64,000 nucleotides of DNA from Rhizoclosmatium globosum (Eukaryota > Chytridiomycota > Chytridiomycetes > Chytridiales > Chytriomycetaceae): the NCBI GenBank assembly GCA_002104985.1, contig MCGO01000159.1, positions 22,288 through 86,287 on the forward strand, in the 5' to 3' direction. This document shows positions 1 through 10,030 of the stretch, one piece after another. A model generated the notes under the pieces. It searched no databases, was not told where the DNA came from, and saw nothing but the letters and a program-made list of their open reading frames with translations. The position numbers and the translations under genes are program-made. The stretch's first letter is position 1, and every line of letters begins with the position of its first letter.

Positions 1-520
1 CTTTTCAGGCACCGTCCGCTCGTTTTTGATAATCTTGACAGTGACAGGTGAATTGTAGAATGCACTATTATTCATTTGTCATCATCCGCCACATCTTCAA
101 AACACAGCACATACCTCAAGATCCTCTGCACGTTTCCATTCGCAGTCAACAAGATCCGTTCTAAAGGCGAATAGTCATCCGGAAGCGACACAGACGTCTC
201 TCGCATAGACATGATATCACCCTAGGAAACAAAAGTGAAAACGTCAATGTCCAACACCAACAAAAGAAACAAAAGTAGCCAATTACAAAGTGAGGTGGCG
301 GAGGTATCAGATGCTTATTGCTCTTTCCACGGATGGCAGCGTCGCAGTCTTCGTCGACGCCTCGCATGGTTTCCATTAGGGCGTCGTAGGCAGCCTTCAG
401 TTCGTCTAGCCGCCTGAGTCGGAGACTTGTTACATCGGTTTCGGCGGAGGATGAGGCGGTTGAGATCTTGCTCCCAATTGAACTGGTGACAAGCTCAAAT
501 GTGGCTGAGATGTTGGACAT
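1..520 (-). CDS. DUF98 / chorismate-lyase-like fold protein, 3' part cut by window edge
   Basis: Partial gene on the minus strand, running off the left edge. Exon 1 is about 520-287. A phase-0 intron (about 286-222, GTAATT..CTAG) leads to exon 2 (221-115), and a second intron (114-65) leads to exon 3. The N-terminal part is a helical Ser-rich stretch. Exons 2-3 give a segment that reads SPLERILLTANGNVQRILSA and continues FYNSPVTVKIIKNERTVPEK. That pattern (PLER-LL--NGN-QR-LSA-YN-PV-V) is what I recall of the small fungal DUF98 / chorismate pyruvate-lyase-like family (UbiC fold). The assignment is from memory and the catalytic part may lie outside the window. No function beyond a possible small-molecule-binding fold can be claimed. 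It is divergent from the velvet gene. Confidence 0.5.
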
Positions 521-682
521 GTCTTTTTGGAAGGGATTTATAGCTCTTCATATAAAAAAGGAAATAACTAGGGTCGACTAAAGTATGAATCATCATCCGT
601 GGAGTTTCTTTGAGTTAGAATCGGTTACAAGGAAAACCCGTGGTCACTTTTGGAGTGAAATTCCAAGAATCCGAATACAAAA
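521..682. promoter_or_regulatory. shared divergent 5' region between DUF98-like gene and velvet gene
   Basis: These 162 bp separate the start codons of two divergent genes and must hold both promoters. The stretch is AT-rich, with an AT-rich run near 551-570. No specific site can be named. Confidence 0.5.
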
Positions 683-1837
683 ATGTCAGGCCACAGAGAG
701 TCTCCATCCAACTATCTTGCAAGACCATCAATGATTGATAGCCCGGACAAGTCAGAGGCACAGACCACTGACGACGGATACTTTACACCAGTTTCAAAGA
801 GAGAACCTGTCATACAGCACGCGATGAACGAGCCATACCATACGGACACCTTTAACAAGCCCGTCTTTGCACCAACAACGAAGAGCCCAACAAAGGTGAA
901 ATGATCCGTGAACCCTTGAATCATAAGGCGCGTTTGATATACGAACATCCCATAAACAGAGACTCACTCCCGAAGACATCAAGCTAGAGATAATCCAACA
1001 ACCTGAAAAGGCTCGAGTATGTGGCTTCAGCGTGATGGATAGACGGTTCGTTTTTTGATATTCTTTATATGGGTTGGTAAGCTAAACCCACAACACGATA
1101 GACCCATCTTCCCACCGCCCGTGATCAAACTCACCGGGAACCTCGATATCCTCGAAGATTCTTCATCACTCGTAATGTTCGCGTCTCTCTGGTCGAGGTT
1201 AGTAATCATCCTCTGGGCCGTTATATCGGTTTAGTAAAGGATTGTCAAATGACTCACTGCAGGGATCTTCAACAATGTGTATCGTATTCTCATAAAGCTG
1301 CACCAGCGTTTTCAAGTACGTTATTGGATCGAGAAGATTGTGGACGGGAGGGGTTAGTGTCGAGCGAAGCGTCAGAGGAACTTGTCACGGAAAAGTATCG
1401 TATAACACCTACGGCGGGGTATATCCAATCCATGATAATCATGGGACAGCTTGTAACAGAGTGTTGTGACTTGTACGATCAGAACAAGGTGAAGGGCAAG
1501 TTTTTCGTGTATAACGACTTGGCGATACGGTCAAGTGGGTTCTATCGGCTCAAATTTGATTTATACCAAATGAACGAGTTAAGTTTCCCCCTATGAAATC
1601 ACGTATCGGTTCCATAAGCTAATTATCGGTATACAAAAAAGGATGTTCACAGGAAGTCCTCCACTTGCAACTCTTTACAGTAATGTATTCCAAGCATTCT
1701 CCCCAAAATCGTTTCCAGGACTCGCAGATCCAACTCCACTTAGCGCGTGTTTTGCTCGACAGGGAATCGCTATTCGGATGCGAACTAAACCTGGAGGTGC
1801 AAAACGGAAATATGAAGCTGAAGAATACGATGAGTGA
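683..1837 (+). CDS. velvet-domain transcriptional regulator
   Basis: Five exons join in frame: 683-895, 960-1045, 1102-1197, 1263-1577 and 1642-1837, giving about 301 residues. The N-terminal 70 residues are low complexity. The rest is a velvet domain. Exon 2 gives IIQQPEKARVCGFSVMDRR and exon 3 continues PIFPPPVIKL, the family's QQP-ARACGF--KDRRPIDPPP block. Exon 4 has KGKFFVYNDLAIRSSGFYRL, matching the FFVF-DLSVR-EG-FRL core. Exon 5 has FSPKSFPGLADPTPLSACFA followed by QGIAIRMR, matching the C-terminal spk-FpG---sT-LS--fA-QG block. Velvet proteins (VeA, VelB, VosA, VelC) are fungal NF-kB-fold nuclear regulators that dimerise and control development, sporulation and secondary metabolism. The short length is closer to VelB/VosA types than to VeA. 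The reading frame is intact across every junction. Which subfamily it belongs to cannot be decided here. Confidence 0.92.
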
Positions 1838-1967
1838 ATGTACCTTGTGGTGTACAGAGCTTCTAAGCATAAAGAGTAAAAGAGATAAGATTAATGATTT
1901 GAGGGTGGAGAAGGTTTCCAATCATGAGCGGCTTCACGAAAAAGAAAAAAAGGCCAACCACACCAAG

Positions 1968-2786
1968 ATGGCACCTACTGGAATCGAGATTGACTCTTTC
2001 CTTCCAAAAGAAGCATTTGTGATTCCTGAGCACTACAAGGACGACATCTCGTCGGTAAGTACCGGTGTCGATGAGTTGAACGTACAAAGTCTGACACTCT
2101 GCATCAGGTTCTGATTCCACATGGTCTCATCATCAACCGCATCGAAAAGATTGCCCAAGACATTGCCAAAGACTACCAAGGCCCAATCACAGCCTGTTGT
2201 GTCCTCAAAGGGTACGTACCTTGTATGCCTCATGGCTGTGTCGCCACACCATCATCTAAACCATCGATATAAAAACAACAAACAGAGCTTCAGTCTTCTA
2301 CGCCGACCTGATGAACGCACTTCGCAAAGTAAAGACACCAGACCAAGGATCCGTACAGTTTTCATACGAGTTTATGAAAGTCAAGTCATACCACAACACG
2401 GAATCGACGGGCGAAGTTAAAATATCGTTGACGGAGGATGAGTTGAAGTCGTACAAGGGAAAGCACTTGTTGATTGTGGAGGATATCGTTGATACCGGAG
2501 TCACGTACGTTTCTTATTGTTGGAGGATACCAAAAGCTGAAGTGATTCTTACAGAATGGTTGCGCTGCTTAACCGATTGAAGCAATACGAGCCAGCTAGT
2601 GTCAGAGTTGTCTCCATGCTCCTCAAGAGAACCGAGAGAAGCAACGGATACGTTCCAGATTACTTTGGGTTCTCCGTTCCCGACTATTTCGTGATTGGAT
2701 ATGGACTGGATTACAATGAGTATTTCCGAGAGATGGAGCACATTTGCATCATTAGCGAGTCTGGAATCGAGAAATACAAGTCTTGA
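1968..2786 (+). CDS. HPT1: hypoxanthine-guanine phosphoribosyltransferase
   Basis: Four exons (1968-2054, 2108-2211, 2286-2504, 2555-2786) join cleanly to a protein of about 213 residues, normal for HGPRT. The N-terminal FVIPEHYKDDISSVLIPHGL is the typical eukaryotic HGPRT entry strand. CCVLKG followed by ASVFYADLM forms the PPi loop region. GKHLLIVEDIVDTGVTM is the PRPP-binding signature with the two acidic residues before DTG. VPDYFGFSVPDYFVIGYGLD is the purine-base pocket and hood. The enzyme salvages hypoxanthine and guanine to IMP and GMP in the cytosol using PRPP. The start ATG at 1968 follows the velvet stop by 130 bp, and MAPTGIEIDSF fits the family's N-terminus. No frame problem is seen. 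Confidence 0.96.
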
Positions 2787-2955
2787 TTTCGAAGGAAGAT
2801 TCCCAGGACCCCACTCTCTTTGTCTGACACCATTCGTTTACTGTAATACATTACGCGGGTTTTTATTTTGATGGCAGCTGGATGCACGCAAATGGTATAA
2901 ACAAAGATGTGTATGCTGAAGGCCCCCAGACAGACGAATCCGAGTCACAGACAGA

Positions 2956-3162
2956 CTACTTCTTTGACAGAGCGACGGCCTTGATCCGTTGTCTGTTCTG
3001 AATGCGCAGGTACTTTACAGAGAGCTGCTCCTCGGGCGCCCACTCCGTCTTTGGCTTTGAATCGAGGAGGGCAAAGAGCCAGGCCGGGTACGCCGCATCT
3101 GGCTTCACAACCGGATCCGTCTTTCCGACAAAGATGTTGATGTTCTTGAGCACCTTCGACAT
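2956..3162 (-). CDS. mitochondrial ribosomal protein mL54-like (yeast MRPL37 type), short form
   Basis: An intronless 68-residue protein. The core KPDAAYPAWLFALLDSKPKT matches the YP-WLW-LL----P signature of mL54/MRPL37, a subunit of the mitochondrial large ribosomal subunit. The basic end RIQNRQRIKAVALSKK is typical of the family's C-terminus. Relatives are usually near 100-130 residues with a presequence. Here the first ATG is at 3162, and only about 76 bp separates it from the divergent start at 3239. The reading frame stays open upstream to 3348, through KLVSKKENQ, so a longer N-terminus or a small 5' exon starting inside the neighbour is possible. The family call is fairly firm and the start is not. 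Confidence 0.75.
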   Translation of the reverse strand: MSKVLKNINIFVGKTDPVVKPDAAYPAWLFALLDSKPKTEWAPEEQLSVKYLRIQNRQRIKAVALSKK

Positions 3163-3238
3163 TTGGTTTTCCTTTTTCGAGACAAGTTTTCTGAAACCCA
3201 ACAAAAGAAGAAGAAAGAAAGAAAGAAAGTCGTCCCAA

Positions 3239-4578
3239 ATGACCTCCAGCGAACACTCAGACTCGGACAGCGAAGACCTCCAGGCCCCAATTGTCGGACA
3301 AGACGACGATGCGCCAGTCGCTGCGATGGCTGGAATGACCGTCGACAAAAAGCAGAACTTTGTTGATCGCTTTGATGTTTGTTGATTGTTTGATTGGATT
3401 GGATTGGATTGAGTAACCTTATTATCCTTTGTTTAGATTGCCGTCACGGAATTCCTGCAAAAGAGCAAGTCTTCAATTGCCTTGCACACTCCCCAGAAGG
3501 TCGAGTCTAACTTTAGGTACTTTGACTGCACACCCAGGCCCACAAACATGAAACACACCAATCACCCCTACCCCTGCTTCATCCTCTCCTCATTCCTACA
3601 CAACAAGAATCTAACTCCATAGTATTAACCCAGAATCTTCCGTCAATGGTCAAAAGAGAAGCTCACAAAGGCCGATGAAGAGAACCCATCCCACATCACT
3701 GTCCAACCTGAAGTCGATGAGGCCGGAGACGAAGTCAAAGCCATGAACTCGTACTTTACAGAAGTGGGTGATCTCGTTGAGAAGCACATTCAGCAATTGA
3801 AGGCTTTGAACGAGACTGAGGCTGCTATGGCCTTGTTTTTTCAGCAGAAGGGGTATGTTTGTACTGTTTACTTTTGTTCTATGGATCAAGTTGTGACGAG
3901 GGCGGGGTGTTCTGAAGGGGCGAAGGAGAGGGTAATGGAGGGCTGATGATAAGCGGCGAATGAGAACCCAACAACAACACTGGAAACCAGCCACCAACCC
4001 ACAACCCCCCCAAACCAACAAAACTCATTCAAAAAAATCTAAATATTCTGCAGATACCAAGAAAAGCACGAAGAAATCTCATCAATGTCCATCGACATTG
4101 GAAAGACCTTTTCCGAGAACGTCAAGAACCGTGCCGTGCAACTAAGCGCCATGGAATCCTTCTCCGAGTTTGTCCAAACATTCAAGAACAAGGCGATCCA
4201 AGACTCTGTCGAGACGATTGAGAAGCAGCGTATTTCTCGTATTGAGTTTGATGCTTTTGCGCACAAGATTGCGTTGTTGCAGAGAACTGTTTCTCTGTAA
4301 GTCACTTGTTTTATTCTTCGTATTCATTTTCAAGCATCTTACGATTGTGCTCAATCAGCTCTGGGTCTACCGTGTTGGGTAAAGAGTTGCCACCAACTAT
4401 TGACCTGACACCTGTCGAGAAGGAGTTTGAGCATGCGAAGGGACAATTCTTGGCGTCCAAGAACAAGTACCAAAACCTGTCTACTGCCGTGATTGATAAA
4501 GCTGTTCTCTTGGAAATGAAGCGTGACGTTGACTTCCGTGTTCAGTTGGAGAAGGTGTGGCGGTTGACTAACGAGTGA
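3239..4578 (+). CDS. BAR-like coiled-coil membrane-shaping protein
   Basis: Five exons (3239-3376, 3437-3516, 3634-3852, 4054-4296, 4359-4578) give about 300 residues. The first 45 residues are acidic (SSEHSDSDSEDLQ). The remainder is almost wholly helical and amphipathic. It starts FRIFRQWSKEKLTKADEE, followed by LVEKHIQQLKALNETEAAMA and SMSIDIGKTFSENVKNRAV, and ends with a long charged helix up to VQLEKVWRLTNE. The length and the three-helix layout fit a BAR-type domain, which bends or senses membrane curvature, as in amphiphysins, arfaptins or sorting nexins. No PX, PH or SH3 domain is present. The exact subfamily is not recognised. Function is inferred from secondary-structure style only. 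Confidence 0.55.
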
Positions 4579-4918
4579 ATGTCGGGCGCTGATTGATGAA
4601 GCCATCGCTGGATCTCTATCTCTTATTTTGTAACCTTATTATCTCTCTTTCTTTTTTTCTCTCTCTTTATCCTCAGAAGATGTGTATTGGCGCAGTAAAT
4701 TTTGAGGCTGTTTATTAGACCTTTATGTTTAACACCGTTTTGGTTATGTTTCAGCAAAGGAAACCACAACAACACAAATACGTTGATAAATCTATATTAG
4801 GATAAACATACCAAACAAAGCAGCAACGAGTAAAAGAAGAATAATATGGCACACAAACACAATCAATAAGAATAAAGCTAAAGATATAAAACAACCCTAC
4901 AACATTACAAAGTAGTAA
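4579..4918. other. intergenic, convergent 3' ends
   Basis: 340 bp between two converging genes. It holds a C/T-rich tract (about 4632-4678) and AT-rich sequence with possible polyadenylation signals for both genes. No ORF, RNA gene or repeat family is visible. Confidence 0.6.
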
Positions 4919-6585
4919 TCAAAGCTCCATAGCATCCCCAACTTCGTCATCCTCAGCAACTGTACGCACTATAGTTGGCACCGCCAAAGCAGGTGACGCT
5001 TTTGGTGTCCGTCCACTGACTTTAACAGATTCCAACGGCCTATACACAGTCTCTCCACTCCTAGAGTCTCCAAACACGACCATGGGAGACTTGAACACCA
5101 ACTGCCCATCTTCTCCAAACACCTGCATCAACACTTTGGGTCCCTCTTCAAGATGATCGTCACCGTCATCACTGGTACTCCCACTGTGTGTACTCCCACT
5201 GCTACTCCCCGAATTACTAGAATTACTACTGCTGCTGCTAGATTCCATGGGTTGCTGAGTCACTCCAAGACTCGCCAATGCAGCATCAATCTCCAAATCC
5301 AAATCCGAAAAATCAAACTCGTCTTCCTCTGAAGTAGAAAACGCTTCCCTCGGTGCACCTGCATCCAAATCATCGTCATCATCTTCCATCGAGTCACCGC
5401 CACTTTCCTTCTGATCATTATCATTCCCATCATCACCCCAATCTGAATACGCATAGGACACCTCCGAATGCACACCATCAAGGGCAGGATCATACTCAGA
5501 ATCATACTCTTGCTCACCACCATCGCCATCACCATCACCACCATCACCCTCAGGATTGTGTGGCGAAGAAGGCGTCGGAGAATTCCCATACAAAAGGTCT
5601 TCACGCGTCACAATACGGAACGAGCGAGACCCAAGACCCGCTTCACGCATCAATTCCATGAACGCGTCTCGACCCAAGTCTAGACCGATGGGTGCACCTG
5701 TAGTTGGATCCACGGCAGTATTATTACTTGAACCCCCTCCGACACCAGTTGCAGAAGAAGCAGCAATAGCGTTCCGTGCACGTCGTTTCGCGGCTTGAAT
5801 GGAGTTATGATTCGCCAGAAGCTGTTTCTTTCTCCGTCTACGAGCAGAGGTAGGAGACAACTGGCCGAGTTCAAAAAGAGACGAGTCAGTTGCTGGATCT
5901 GTTGAAAGTGGGTCCACCAAAGAGAAGAAGTAGAAGGCTGTCGGTGTGCATGATGACTGTGCTTGTTCTTGTTATTCTTTCGTTTCTTGTGTTTACGTGG
6001 CGGACGTTGAAGAGGTGAAGAAGCTGTGATGGCAGAGGAAGAAGAGGGTGGGTGGATGGAATCAAGGGCTTGTGAAGGAGCTGTTTGAGCAGTATCCCGG
6101 TTCACCCAATTTGGACGTGGATTCCTCAGAGGTAAAAGATTTGAGCTAGTTTGGATTGGAGGGCCGAGTCTGTCTAGAATGTTTGGCTTATTTGCAGCGG
6201 TAGTTGATGTTGTTGATGATGTGACAGCAGGGGGTCTTGAAGCGGACGAAGCGTGGTGATTTTCATAGCGTCTTCTTGAAGGAGGAGGAAGCAAGGGCGT
6301 GAGGACGACGGTTGCGGATCTATTTGTTCGTTGTTGGTGGTGGTGGTGTTGGATGCTGTTGCGCAGGCCTTGGTTGTGGTGGTTGGTGTTGGTGTTTGGT
6401 TGGCGGGTTCGGTGTGTTGGATCCTTCGAGTTTGGATTGGTTGCGTGGACGTGGTTCAAGGTCGAGGACCGGTGCTTTTGGTAGCGGTGCTGTTGCTGCG
6501 GCGCTGTTCGGACAACGTCGGCCATCGTGTCAAAGTGTGTTGCGCTGGTCTGAGTTGGGCCAATCGGCGGTGGAGGAGATGCCAT
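4919..6585 (-). CDS. unrecognised acidic Ser/Asp-rich protein, paralogue of the gene at 62912
   Basis: Two overlapping frames become one protein if a 59-bp intron is removed (minus strand GTAAAC..CGACAG, about 5937-5995). The splice keeps phase and joins QRPP to FYFFSLVDPLSTD, giving about 500 residues. The N-terminal half is Gln/His/Pro/Ser-rich. The C-terminal half has a basic helix (SIQAAKRRARNAIAAS), then the conserved block LDLGRDAFMELMREAGL..VTREDLL (5591-5683), a long Asp/Glu/Gly tract, then DFSDLDLEIDAALASLGV (5261-5320) and a Ser-rich linker. A final segment contains LMQVFGEDGQLVFKSPMVVF. The same blocks in the same order occur at the right end of the window. I recognise no known domain. 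Basic plus acidic low-complexity composition suggests a nuclear or scaffold protein, but that is only a guess. The first ATG could be 6585 or the in-frame one at 6528. Confidence 0.7.
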
Positions 6586-6728
6586 GTTTTCTGCTGTGCG
6601 TCACGTGACAAACACTGAATGTTGAAACAAGGGAAATCTCGTTATTCTTTGGTCAATGAATGTTTTTATTCAATGGAGGCTGCTTTCCTATCAAGGCACC
6701 ATTGTTGGCTTTTCTCGGACCCATGTCT

Positions 6729-7890
6729 TTAAGCCTCTCTGTGAACCATGTGCACTGCAGCCTGGTTTGTTGGCAACAACAACACATTCGCAATGTTAAC
6801 GTGTGGCTTTCTGCTGGCTGTGAACACAACCAATTCAGCTACATCCTCTCCAGTCAATGGCTCAATTCCCTTGTAAACTGCATCGGCCTTGTCCTTGTCA
6901 CCGTAGAAACGAACGACACTGAATTCAGTCTCAACCATTCCAGGGTCAATTGAAGTAACGTTAATTTTGGTAGAAACGAGCTCCAAACGCAAGTGCGGGT
7001 CATTGCGTCGACAGCGTGTTGGTAGCACAGTAGATTCCACCTCCTGGATACACCTAGCAAAACATTCATCAGTATACTTCTTATTGAAATGGACCAAAGC
7101 TTACCTGAGTTCCAGCAATGGACGAGATGTTGATGACATAGCCCGAGTTCCTCTTCTTCATGCCTGGCAAGACAGCCTGAGTAAATTCAAAATCCCTTCA
7201 CGTTAGTGTCAAACATGACGGCAAAGTCGTCCGGCTTTACAGTTTCCAACGTGTCCATACCCTTGACCAAACCAGCATTGTTGACGAGGATATCAATGCT
7301 CTGGAACGCAACCGGAAGAGCTTCAATCGCCTCAAAGACCTATTATATGATACAGATGCGTCAGATTTCCATCGATGTGAAATCACAGTAACAAGGTTGT
7401 TTCCCTTTCCTCGAACCCACCTTTGCTCTGTCCCGCACGTCCATCTCAATCGTGTGCACCTGGAGTCCCTTGTACGTAGAAAGCAACTCAGACTTAATCT
7501 CAGCGAGTCGGTCCGCGCGGCGTCCAGTCAGGATCAGGTTCATGTTGCTGTTGGCCTTGGCGAATTCAAAGGCGGTTGCACGGCCGATTCCGGCGGATGC
7601 ACCTTGAGGAAACATGGACTATGAGTACTAGTAATGATGTGTAAGAAGGTAGCGTTACCAGTGATGAGCGCTGTCTTTCCTTGGAGTCTGCTGAACATGG
7701 GGTCGATCGGAACAACAGGAAGAGTTGTTTTGTTTGAAAAAGATCCGTGACAAAGTTCCCTCAAAATCTTGTTTCTTGCGACAGCTGCTTGCATCTCTTG
7801 AGCCCTGTATTGGCCATAGGAATTGTTGGCGCTGCTGCCTGTGAACTCTTTGCCACAAGCATCGCAGATGTTCATCTGTATTTTGACCAA
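6729..7890 (-). CDS. short-chain dehydrogenase/reductase (YMR226C/YdfG type), frame broken by indels
   Basis: Exons on the minus strand encode a classical SDR. Seen in order: LQGKTALITG joined to ASAGIGRATAFEFA (the TGxxxGIG NADP-binding motif), ILVNNAGLVKG, VINISSIAGTQ, then GGGIYCAT with the catalytic Tyr, and a tail KINVTSIDPGMVETEFS with GDKDKADAVYKGIEPLT. That tail closely resembles yeast YMR226C, an NADP-dependent dehydrogenase acting on serine and 3-hydroxy acids. Three single-base losses break the frame: in an A run at 7189-7192, near 7018-7022 and near 6990-6993. The Lys of YxxxK falls exactly at the second break. Family similarity continues on both sides of each, so assembly error is likelier than decay. 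The ORF also has about 65 extra N-terminal residues with a CDACGKEF motif ahead of MFSRLQGK; this may be a real extension or a wrong start. Confidence 0.85.
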
Positions 7891-7982
7891 AAAAACAACG
7901 CCAGAGATAAGAAATATGATATATGATTCTATTGTAAATCAGAAAAGAGTATATCCATATTATCACTACAAGATTAGAAGCT

Positions 7983-9842
7983 TTACAAACAACGCGCCAA
8001 GAACCATTCCTTAGTTTCAAGAGCCTGAATTACAACCGGAACTTTCACTTGCCCAGATCCAACAGCCTCAGCTCTCCATGCGCGATACTCAGCAAACGTT
8101 CCAGACGAAGAACACGAACGACACATTTACGCAACTTATCTCCATAAAACTGTTCGAATCTCTCATTTTGTCTCGAAGTGATTCAGTCAGAATGTCTTCC
8201 CAGACACCACATCCAAAGTATGCTCCACATCTGTTGCCTCAAAACAAAATCCGACAGCCTCGTTTGGTTCGGAATTATCAGTAAACGTAGCAAACTCCTT
8301 GACCAATGCCTTATTTATAGTCTTGAATACAGCATCAGCGGCGCGTTTGAGTTGTTGCTCAGAAACAAAACTTGGTACAAGCGAAGCCCTCCATCTCGAC
8401 CAATGTATCTTACATAGGATTGTTGTGACGGATGATATCCAACGTGTTGAACGAGGTCTTGGAGATTGTAGCGCCAAAGTCCAATCTCTTGTTTGAAACA
8501 ATAAGTTTATAAGTTTGGCCTTCCTTAAGTTTGCCTGAAGATGTGGAATATTTGTGAGATTTGGTAAAAAGTCCAAGGTTCATACCGCTGATACGATAGC
8601 GCCACTGTCTCCCACTTCCAAGTATTCAAACAATCCGAAAATGTTTAGAATTTGGAACAATGTGGATCGGACTGGTTTGCATGTTTACCCCATCACAAAC
8701 CTTCAGTTGAAGCATACATCCCAAAAATAAACTTGCAAGAGGAACCAATAGCGTGCCGAATCTAAAAATTGTGAATTTAGTCGTTGCTTTAAGGAGTGTA
8801 TAAACCACCTTGGGAATCCCATTGCAAAAACTCCCCCAAGAAGCCTCAACCATTTAGCTTTGGCCAAACAATTTCATCCACCTTCCGCATTAAAATCGAT
8901 TTTTCGAGTTCTTGGGCCTTCCCGGGTTCGGTCCAATGCTTCACAATAGCTCCTTCAACGCTTGTTCCAATTGACAGCTTTGGCAGCAACCAAAACGAAT
9001 ACATTCCAAAAGTTCTTCTTTTCTGCTGGATAAGTCGATCCAATCCACCAAGTTGACGAGAATACTGTGGAAATAAACCAAGATTGGTTCAACCAACCAA
9101 ACAATGCATGCAAAGCATCAAATCGTTATACTTTTTGCAAGTTGATTGCGTGAGGAACACCATTGTTTCATCTATTGGCGCTGTAATGTAATTGGTTTGG
9201 AAACAAGCACATACCAAGCACATCATCAATTCCTCATCACTTTTAAACCATCCGATTTCAAAATGATGCGATCTCTAAATATGCCAACCGACAGATGGGA
9301 ATCTCCCCATACCCTCGGTGCAAACGAGGTAATAGCAAGCTGTTTTGTTCCAACAGGTACTTGTTTCGCTTTTCAGCGTACAAAGCTTTCAAACTCTCGC
9401 CAAGGCTCAGCTTCATTACACGCAAAGAGTTTGGACTTGCCACCTGAGGTGAAGAAGAGCTTATGATAACGTCGGAATGCCAGGGCAAAGAAGATTTGGG
9501 GTCTTGAGATCGCCAGCCACAATTCTGGCCTGCATTTCAGCATAGTCAGAGTACTCAGTGACGGGAACGAGGGACGTAAAAGCAGCCTCAAGTTCATCGA
9601 TAGTGTTGTTAGTGTTCGTAGCTAAGAAACGCGAGAAGGCCGAGAGTACGGGAGAAGTCTTCAAGAACACCGTGTCGCGAAGATACGAAACGTGATCAGC
9701 AATCAGTGTCATGCGAGTGTGTCTAGGTGTTTGCGCCTTGCTACCTCGGCAATAGGCTCGACAATGCTTTCAATACCTTGGTGATAACCGTCATTCTGTC
9801 AGACTTTTTGGTTGTGGTCGTGGTTGTGGTTGTTTTTTGCAT
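7983..9842 (-). CDS. GH3-family acyl-acid-amido synthetase-like protein, copy 1 (disrupted frame)
   Basis: First of three same-strand tandem GH3 genes (GH3 here is the plant auxin-responsive acyl-adenylase family, not glycosidase family 3). Seen in pieces: a Thr-rich start MQKTTTTTTTTKK, HVSYLRDTVFLKTSPVLSAF, LEAAFTSLVPVTEYSDYAEM, an FFTSGGKSKLFA stretch corresponding to the ATP-binding S-S-x-T-S-G-G motif, then a C-terminal end AEYRAWRAEAVGSGQVKVPV finishing FLARCL at 7983. Several one-base frame changes occur (early near 9770-9800, around 9470 and elsewhere), and introns cut the rest, so no single ORF exists. GH3 enzymes adenylate carboxylic acids and couple them to amino acids. The substrate here is unknown. 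Of the three copies this one has the most altered ATP-motif region, so it could be a decaying paralogue, but indel error cannot be excluded. Confidence 0.75.
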
Positions 9843-10030
9843 TCTTTAATTGTGAGTGTTGTTGTGTGTCAGCCACAGCACAACATTCAAACCACCAACA
9901 AGCCGTCGAAAGAAACTTCTATTTATTCACATGAAAGTACGTCATCATTGTGCTTACTTAATTTGGCGAATGAAAATCCAGATCAAAATTAAAAAATCCT
10001 CGAAGCTTAATAATGGAGGCCATTTAAATC

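Noticed and set aside
4632..4678. Pyrimidine tract as a regulatory element
   Set aside because: Between two converging 3' ends; such C/T-rich sequence is common in introns and 3' regions here and nothing sets it apart.
5353..5798. His-rich plus-strand ORFs
   Set aside because: Reverse-strand reading of the Asp/Gly-rich codons of the acidic protein; a composition artefact.
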